Origin: Ilumatobacteraceae bacterium
Lineage (GTDB): Bacteria > Actinomycetota > Acidimicrobiia > Acidimicrobiales > Ilumatobacteraceae
Length of the DNA: 18,863 nucleotides
Direction: 5' to 3'
Assembly: GCA_019090765.1 (NCBI GenBank)
Contig: JAHRVJ010000323.1
Span: 1 to 18,863 of the forward strand
The notes under the pieces were generated by a model. It made no database searches. It was not told the DNA's origin and saw only the letters and a program-made list of their open reading frames with translations. Of the stretch, positions 15,001-18,863 are shown in pieces. The position numbers and the translations under genes are program-made. Positions within the stretch are counted from its first letter, which is position 1. Each line of letters starts with the position of its first letter.

Positions 15001-15038
15001 GAAAACGAAGAAACGGCCCGGTTTCCCGGGCCGTTTCT
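15001..15038 (-). terminator. Strong intrinsic terminator after the sigma factor gene
   Basis: A 13-base-pair perfect stem (15009-15021 with 15026-15038) around a four-base loop. Read on the minus strand the GC-rich stem ends in TTTCT and is followed by TCGTTTTC (15001-15008), a T-rich tail suited to intrinsic termination. It begins 16 bases past the sigma stop and separates that gene from aroG. Confidence 0.88.
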
Positions 15039-15053
15039 AGAGGTTAGGTGTGC

Positions 15054-15881
15054 TCAGACTGCGAGGATGCGTTCCGCATCGTCGCGGAGCCCAGCAACCG
15101 CACGGCTTACCAAGCGGCGGGCCGCTTCGGCAGTGACGCCGAGCAGTTCGCCAACTTCACGGAAGCTCTTGCGCTCACCGTCGACAAGCCCGAAACGTGA
15201 CTCGACTGCGAAGCGTGCTCGACCATCGAGCGTGCCAAGCAGTTCGTCGAGCAGTTCGCTGTCGACGAGGGTCATCACGTGGTCTTCGGGAGTTCCGTCG
15301 CCGTTGGCCATGAGGTCGCCAAGTGTGGCGTCGCCGTCGTCACCGACAGTTTTGTCGAGGCTGACCGGCGTGGTTAGACGGTGTAGCTCGGCATTGGTCT
15401 GGTCGAGGGTCTCGCCGTCGCCCGAGGCCTGACGCAGCGCTGCGCGGAGGCTCGCGGAACGATCGCCGGGGATACGGATGAGGCTGGCCTTCTGGTCGAG
15501 TGCCCGGCCAATGGCCTGACGGATCCAGAAAGTGGCGTAGGTGGAGAACTTGAAGCCACGACGCCAGTCGAACTTGTCGACAGCGTGTTCAAGCCCGAGG
15601 TTGCCCTCCTGGATGAGGTCAAGCAGGTCCATGCCCTGCGGAAGGGGATAGCGGCGAGCGATGCTCACCACGAGTCGCAGGTTGGAACGGATGAACCGAT
15701 CCTTCGCACGGGCCGCCTTGGCGACCTTGGACTTGAGGGCGACACTGCGTTTACCGTTCTCAAGCTGTTCAGCGGCCTCGCGGCCGGCTTCTATGACGCG
15801 AGAAAGCTCGCGTTCGTCTTCGGCAGTGAGCAAAGCCACCTTGCCGATGTCGTTTAGATACAAACCAATGGAGTCATTCAT
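15054..15881 (-). CDS. RNA polymerase sigma-70 family factor, group 2 (SigB/HrdB-like)
   Basis: 275 residues. It directs RNA polymerase to a promoter subset. Region 1.2 is DSIGLYLNDIGKVALLTAEDERELSRVIEAG (3-33). Region 2 includes NLRLVVSIARRY, DLLDLIQEGNLGLEHAVDKFD (85-105) and the -10 reading segment FKFSTYATFWIRQAIGRAL (110-128). A linker-like region 3 has PVSLDKTVGDDGD, and region 4 ends with SFREVGELLGVTAEAARRLVSRAV. There is no long N-terminal region 1.1, so it is not a primary sigma of the usual size. Two departures: Phe118 where E. coli sigma-70 has Trp433, and an unusual recognition helix (see findings). The frame extends 21 codons upstream; ATG 15881 is used because region 1.2 begins there. 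No Shine-Dalgarno is seen; TAATAA lies five bases upstream. No anti-sigma gene is adjacent. Confidence 0.92.
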   Translation of the reverse strand: MNDSIGLYLNDIGKVALLTAEDERELSRVIEAGREAAEQLENGKRSVALKSKVAKAARAKDRFIRSNLRLVVSIARRYPLPQGMDLLDLIQEGNLGLEHAVDKFDWRRGFKFSTYATFWIRQAIGRALDQKASLIRIPGDRSASLRAALRQASGDGETLDQTNAELHRLTTPVSLDKTVGDDGDATLGDLMANGDGTPEDHVMTLVDSELLDELLGTLDGRARFAVESRFGLVDGERKSFREVGELLGVTAEAARRLVSRAVAGLRDDAERILAV

Positions 15882-16176
15882 GATGTTTATTACAACCGTT
15901 TCGTGGAATTGTTTGATTCCCGTTACGACTGTGCCGTGCGGCACAGATGCGGCAACCAGCTTTGATCTTTGATCTCGCTCGACCGCCCCCGGTGGGGAGT
16001 AGCCGTTGGAGATGATCGGCGCGGTGGAGGCCGCGGATGAGGGATTTCTAGAGAAACCGACCCAAACCGTGTATTAGGGGGTATATGAGGGAGCGACTTA
16101 CAGTAACAGGTCTGTCAAGCGCGGGACTGGTCAATAGGGGGGAAACCTTCCCAGATAGTCCTAAAGTGGAGTAATC
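15882..16176. other. Intergenic region between the sigma gene and nadD
   Basis: A 295-base divergent region with no convincing coding frame. It holds the 18-base palindrome (15929-15946), a perfect tandem repeat of TTTGATC (15961-15974), a short GGGAA/TTCCC hairpin around 16137-16153, and a candidate -10 TAAAGT (16162-16167) nine bases before the nadD GTG. Promoters for both flanking operons should lie here. No RNA gene or riboswitch fold was recognised. Confidence 0.6.
15929..15946. promoter_or_regulatory. 18-base perfect palindrome, candidate operator upstream of the sigma gene
   Basis: CTGTGCCG-TG-CGGCACAG is an inverted repeat of two perfect eight-base arms. It lies 48-65 bases upstream of the sigma ATG, just beyond where a -35 would fall if the gene is leaderless. 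It does not look like a terminator (no T-run, two-base centre). The position suits binding of a dimeric regulator controlling the sigma gene, but no binding protein can be named. Confidence 0.5.
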
Positions 16177-16782
16177 GTGCCTGGGTCTGCTCAACAGATG
16201 CGTCGAATCGGGCTCTTTGGGGGCACCTTCGATCCGCCGCACGTAGGTCACCTTGTGACTGCTGTCAATGTGCGACACAGCCTAAATCTGGATGTGGTGC
16301 TGCTGATGGTGGCGAACGTTCCGTGGCAGAAGCAAGGCACGCGGCTCATCACCCCGGCCATTGATCGACTCGCGATGGTAGATGCCGCGGTATCGGAGGT
16401 TCCGGGATTGTTGGCCGGTCGTCACGAAATTGACCTCGGGGGTGACAGCTATACCGCCGACACGTTGGCTACTCTCGCAGGCGACTACCCGGGAGCTGAG
16501 TTGTACACGATCATCGGTGATGATGCCGCCGCAGGCCTAGAGACATGGTCGAGGCACGAGGAAGTGGTAGCGCTATCGCAACTAGTCGTTGTCGATCGGC
16601 CAGGCGTACCTGTCGAGCTTCCGGACGCAATTGATTGGATTCGGGTGGAGGTGCCTCGACTTGAAGTTTCCAGCACCGACTTACGAGCCCGATTTTCCGA
16701 TGGTCGCCCACTTAACTATCTGGTGACCGAACCTGTGCTTGACGTCATCGATGCGCGGTCTCTTTATGGCGTGAACCAATGA
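16177..16782 (+). CDS. nadD: Nicotinate-nucleotide adenylyltransferase
   Basis: 201 residues. It transfers AMP from ATP to nicotinate mononucleotide, giving deamido-NAD, in NAD biosynthesis (cytosol). The nucleotidyltransferase motif GGTFDPPHVGHL is at 15-26 (His22, His25) and the C-terminal motif VSSTDLR at 164-170. VPWQKQGTRLITPAIDRLAMV and IIGDDAAAGLETWSRHEEV are conserved NadD stretches. Two starts are possible: GTG 16177, with GGAG five bases before it, or ATG 16198, which gives the classic MRRIGLFGGTF N-terminus but has no ribosome site. I chose the GTG for its ribosome site. The stop overlaps the next gene's start as ATGA (16779-16782), so translation is coupled to the LytR-like gene. 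Confidence 0.93.
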   Translation: MPGSAQQMRRIGLFGGTFDPPHVGHLVTAVNVRHSLNLDVVLLMVANVPWQKQGTRLITPAIDRLAMVDAAVSEVPGLLAGRHEIDLGGDSYTADTLATLAGDYPGAELYTIIGDDAAAGLETWSRHEEVVALSQLVVVDRPGVPVELPDAIDWIRVEVPRLEVSSTDLRARFSDGRPLNYLVTEPVLDVIDARSLYGVNQ

Positions 16783-18113
16783 CGGCAATACCGGATCGCC
16801 GAAAGCGTCGAACTTGGTTCGGTCTCGTTGCCAGCGTGGTTCTGGTGGCCGTCGCGGCCATGCTGTTTGTGGTTGGGGTCATCACCCTGTCGAACTCCGA
16901 AGAGGGCGAAGCCGTGGGGATCGACGAGCGGCCGGTCGTTGCTTTGCCGGCAACTCCCAATGCGGTACTGGCCGCGGTAGACCGAAATGGCAGGCTTGCA
17001 TCAGTGGTGATTATGACGCTGCTGCCGGACGGGCAGGGCGGCAGCATTGTGACCGTGCCGGTGAATGCTGACGTGACGGCGGGCTTCGGGGAAGAACGCC
17101 AATCGTTGAGTGAGGTCTTCGACGCTGGTGACCCGCAGTCACTGGTTGAGCCTCTTGAGGAGATCTTGACGCTGACGATTGAGCGATCGGCTGTTGTTGG
17201 TGTTGATGAGTTGATCGACCTACTTGAGCCGGTCGAAATGTTGCGCGTCGATCTGCCCGAAGATGTGATCGATTCGAGTTTGCCCGGCAGCGGAATCGTG
17301 ACGACTGCTGGCGACCAAACTCTGCGTCGGCTCCTAGTTGCTCAGGCGCTTGTGGCGATCAACGATGGGGGTCGGTCCTACGAGCACCACGCTGTGGACG
17401 TCGAGATCTGGTCTGAGCTTGCGAACACGGCGCCTTCGCCAATTCCGCCGCCGGAGGTGGAGGCCGACGAGTTCGGGCGACCAATTCCGCCAGCGTCTGC
17501 GGAGGAGCTTGTTCGGTTGTTGTGGGAGGGAAACATTGAGGTCCGTGATCTTGCGGTAACCGCCGTGTTCGAGTCCGACAATCCTTCCGGGGTCGATGTT
17601 GTGTCGGTAGATCGAAAGGATGCGATTCTCGTGTTCGGTCAGGTGTCGCCCGGGTTGGTCTCGACTCCGAACCCCGCGATGTCGTTCCGGATCGAAGCAC
17701 CGTTCTCTGATGCTCAGCTGGAGGCGGCGGGTGGGGTGTATGGCTCGTCGTCGGAGCTGATGACGGAGATGATCGGTGAGCTGCTTTTCTTCGAGGCCAA
17801 TGTTGTTTCGGTTGACACGGCCCCGACGTCGAATGGAGCAACAGAGGTCACGCTGATCGAAGTCGCTGACGAACGGTTCGTGGAAGACATGGAAGCGGCG
17901 GGCCCAGTGTTCTTCGGGGAGTCGGAGGTGGTGGTTAGCTCGACCGTGCTCGATGGTGTCGACGCGGTGGTCACCCTTGGTACCGGCTATTTGGATCGCC
18001 GTGAGGAGATTGCCGAAATCGAATCCGACGATCTGGCCGAGGATGAGCTGATCGAAGATGAGTTAGAGGAAGATGAGAACGTGGAGGACACGGTGGTGGA
18101 GCCCGATGAGTGA
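16779..18113 (+). CDS. LytR-CpsA-Psr (LCP)-like membrane protein with LytR_C-like domain, catalytic arginines not evident
   Basis: 444 residues. A basic N-terminus (RRKRRTW, 7-13) and one membrane helix (about 14-37) place the rest outside the cytoplasm. Residues about 60-215 resemble an LCP domain: NAVLAAVDRNGRLASVVIMTL, GSIVTVPVNADV, then VVGVDELIDLLEPVEMLRVDLPEDVID and LRRLLVAQALVAIND. Residues about 335-415 resemble LytR_C: IGELLFFEANVVSVDTAP up to DGVDAVVTLGTGYL. Canonical LCP enzymes attach glycopolymers to peptidoglycan and need several arginines, in the PRD-type strand and in an RxR...RQ helix. Here those positions read VPVNADV and INDGGRSYEHH, so activity is doubtful. The final 35 residues are extremely acidic (Glu/Asp runs). 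Its place between nadD and rsfS is where actinobacteria often carry an LCP gene. Family assignment rests on pattern and context and is moderate. Confidence 0.72.
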   Translation: MTAIPDRRKRRTWFGLVASVVLVAVAAMLFVVGVITLSNSEEGEAVGIDERPVVALPATPNAVLAAVDRNGRLASVVIMTLLPDGQGGSIVTVPVNADVTAGFGEERQSLSEVFDAGDPQSLVEPLEEILTLTIERSAVVGVDELIDLLEPVEMLRVDLPEDVIDSSLPGSGIVTTAGDQTLRRLLVAQALVAINDGGRSYEHHAVDVEIWSELANTAPSPIPPPEVEADEFGRPIPPASAEELVRLLWEGNIEVRDLAVTAVFESDNPSGVDVVSVDRKDAILVFGQVSPGLVSTPNPAMSFRIEAPFSDAQLEAAGGVYGSSSELMTEMIGELLFFEANVVSVDTAPTSNGATEVTLIEVADERFVEDMEAAGPVFFGESEVVVSSTVLDGVDAVVTLGTGYLDRREEIAEIESDDLAEDELIEDELEEDENVEDTVVEPDE

Positions 18114-18504
18114 ACGTGGTGTCGATCCTGGCGCACATTCCGAGGAGTTGGCGATTCAAGCGGCGCGAGTCGCGGAGCAGATGAAAGCGTCGGACATCAT
18201 TGTTCTGGATGTCGGCGACGTCTTGTCGATCGCCGGCTACTTCGTGATTGCTAGCGCATCCAATCAACGCCTCGTTCGAGCCGTCGCCGAAGAGGTGGAG
18301 TCGCAATTGAAGGTCAGTTTCGATCGGCCTCCCGTCCGAGTCGAGGGCCTGCGAGAACGAGAGTGGACACTGATCGACTACGGCGACGTGGTGGTGCACG
18401 TGTTCTATGAACCCACTAGGGAGTTCTACGAGATCGAGCGGCTGTACATGGATGCCCCTAGCGTCGAGTGGGCCCCAACAGAAGTGACCGTCGACGAGAG
18501 TTGA
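18106..18504 (+). CDS. rsfS: Ribosomal silencing factor
   Basis: 132 residues, RsfS/Iojap/DUF143 family. It binds ribosomal protein uL14 on the 50S subunit and blocks subunit joining, lowering translation in stationary phase or starvation. The conserved blocks are present: LAIQAARVAEQMKASDIIVLDVGDV, FVIASASNQRLVRAVAEEVE, RVEGLREREWTLIDYGDVVVHVF and a final YEIERLYMDAP. ATG 18106 has GGAG four bases upstream, inside the previous gene, and overlaps that gene's stop by eight bases, so it is translationally coupled. The frame is open 11 codons further up but that stretch is only the acidic tail of the neighbour in another frame. Length is normal. With nadD it forms the widely conserved nadD-rsfS pairing. 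Confidence 0.95.
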   Translation: MSERGVDPGAHSEELAIQAARVAEQMKASDIIVLDVGDVLSIAGYFVIASASNQRLVRAVAEEVESQLKVSFDRPPVRVEGLREREWTLIDYGDVVVHVFYEPTREFYEIERLYMDAPSVEWAPTEVTVDES

Positions 18505-18549
18505 CGCGTCCGTGTTGGCTATCGTCGATATGGCGGTGGTGGCCAGCGA

Positions 18550-18863
18550 TCAGTTGCCGTTCGCTGCAAGTTCGCGAGCCAGGTTCATTCCGTCGTAGCT
18601 ATCAAGGCTGTTGTCGAGATCGATCAGGATGGCCACGACTTGGTCTTGGCGAGCGGAGAAGATCACTGGACCTTCGTCGTTGAATGGCGGTGGGCTGATC
18701 CGAGTATCCACCTCGGCGTTGCCGTTGAACGATGTTTCCTGCAGCTGCTCGACGGTCGCTACGCCCGGCGACCGGCCGAGGTCTGCGGCCAAGGTCGTTG
18801 TGTAGTTGGGGTAGCAGTAGCTGGAACCGGATTGTGCGTCGTGGGCAGCTTCAGCGGTGTCGA
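18550..18863 (-). CDS. C-terminal part of an unrecognised protein (partial, runs off the right edge)
   Basis: The minus-strand frame is open from the window edge to a TGA at 18550-18552, giving 104 residues without an internal start being needed. It begins DTAEAAHDAQSGSSYCYPNYTTT, then has LGRSPGVATVEQLQETSFNG, VDTRISPPPFNDEGPVIFSARQ and the strand-like DQVVAILIDLDNSLDSYDGMNLARELAANGN. The Ser/Thr/Tyr-rich part with a single Cys suggests an extracytoplasmic protein, but the N-terminus is outside the window. A TTG at 18792 could start a shorter version, but the upstream residues look equally coding. It converges on rsfS with 45 bases between stops. No family is assigned. Confidence 0.6.
   Translation of the reverse strand, partial: DTAEAAHDAQSGSSYCYPNYTTTLAADLGRSPGVATVEQLQETSFNGNAEVDTRISPPPFNDEGPVIFSARQDQVVAILIDLDNSLDSYDGMNLARELAANGN

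Noticed and set aside
16162..16167. TAAAGT before nadD as a seventh leaderless promoter
   Set aside because: The spacing to GTG is nine bases and a GGAG with normal ribosome-site spacing lies between, so nadD more likely has a short leader. It was not counted in the leaderless set.
18520..18530. TATCGTCGATA palindrome between rsfS and the right-edge gene as a terminator
   Set aside because: The arms are five bases with a one-base centre and no T-run; it cannot form a useful RNA hairpin.
1..18863. Mobile elements, defence systems, CRISPR arrays, tRNA or rRNA genes
   Set aside because: I looked for transposase, integrase, Cas and toxin-antitoxin motifs, for regularly spaced repeats and for tRNA-like CCA-ended cloverleaf segments and saw none. 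Codon use and composition appear uniform, with no sign of a transferred island.

Overview
The window reads as a chromosomal housekeeping segment of a moderately GC-rich actinobacterium. The best guess is a deep-branching lineage such as Acidimicrobiia. This rests on gene content and order: nadD, an LCP/LytR-like gene and rsfS in one run, a class II DAHP synthase, a two-subunit KorAB 2-oxoacid:ferredoxin oxidoreductase, and a helicase with an HRDC domain. It also rests on frequent GTG starts and on -10 hexamers placed so that transcripts would start at the start codon. No rRNA, tRNA, CRISPR array, insertion sequence, integrase, toxin-antitoxin or defence locus is visible.

Layout, left to right. 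At 1-186 lies the C-terminal end of a tail-anchored membrane protein running in from the left. At 256-3177 is a large UvrD/Rep helicase with an N-terminal zinc-finger-like extension and a C-terminal HRDC domain. At 3221-4773 a hemolysin III/TrhA-like membrane protein is followed 11 bases later by a DUF429-like protein with a probable RNase H fold. Its stop abuts the stop of korB. The korA-korB operon (7712 to 4774, minus) encodes a CoA- and ferredoxin-dependent 2-oxoacid oxidoreductase. At 7953-8764 are a small putative lipoprotein and thymidine kinase, convergent with a four-helix membrane protein (9249-8776, minus). A PIG-L/LmbE deacetylase (9333-10061) converges on an atypical ROK-family protein (10953-10102, minus), which diverges from an acetyl-CoA acetyltransferase (11061-12263).

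The next block, on the minus strand, is a probable operon of class II DAHP synthase, a class C beta-lactamase-like serine hydrolase and an unrecognised 160-residue protein (14979 to 12295). Upstream of it, separated by a strong hairpin terminator, is a group 2-type sigma-70 factor (15881-15054, minus). A 295-base intergenic region with an 18-base perfect palindrome separates it from the tightly overlapped operon nadD - LCP/LytR-like - rsfS (16177-18504). The C-terminal part of an unrecognised minus-strand protein runs off the right edge.

How the genes relate: most units are independent housekeeping functions (DNA repair, central carbon entry, thymidine salvage, NAD synthesis, aromatic amino acids, ribosome silencing). 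I did not find a clearly novel multi-gene system. The points most worth following are a recurrent TANNNT hexamer exactly 6-7 bases before six start codons, a sigma factor with altered promoter-contact residues, an LCP-family protein that seems to have lost its catalytic arginines, a ROK protein lacking the family zinc motif, and an aroG operon carrying a serine hydrolase and an unknown gene.
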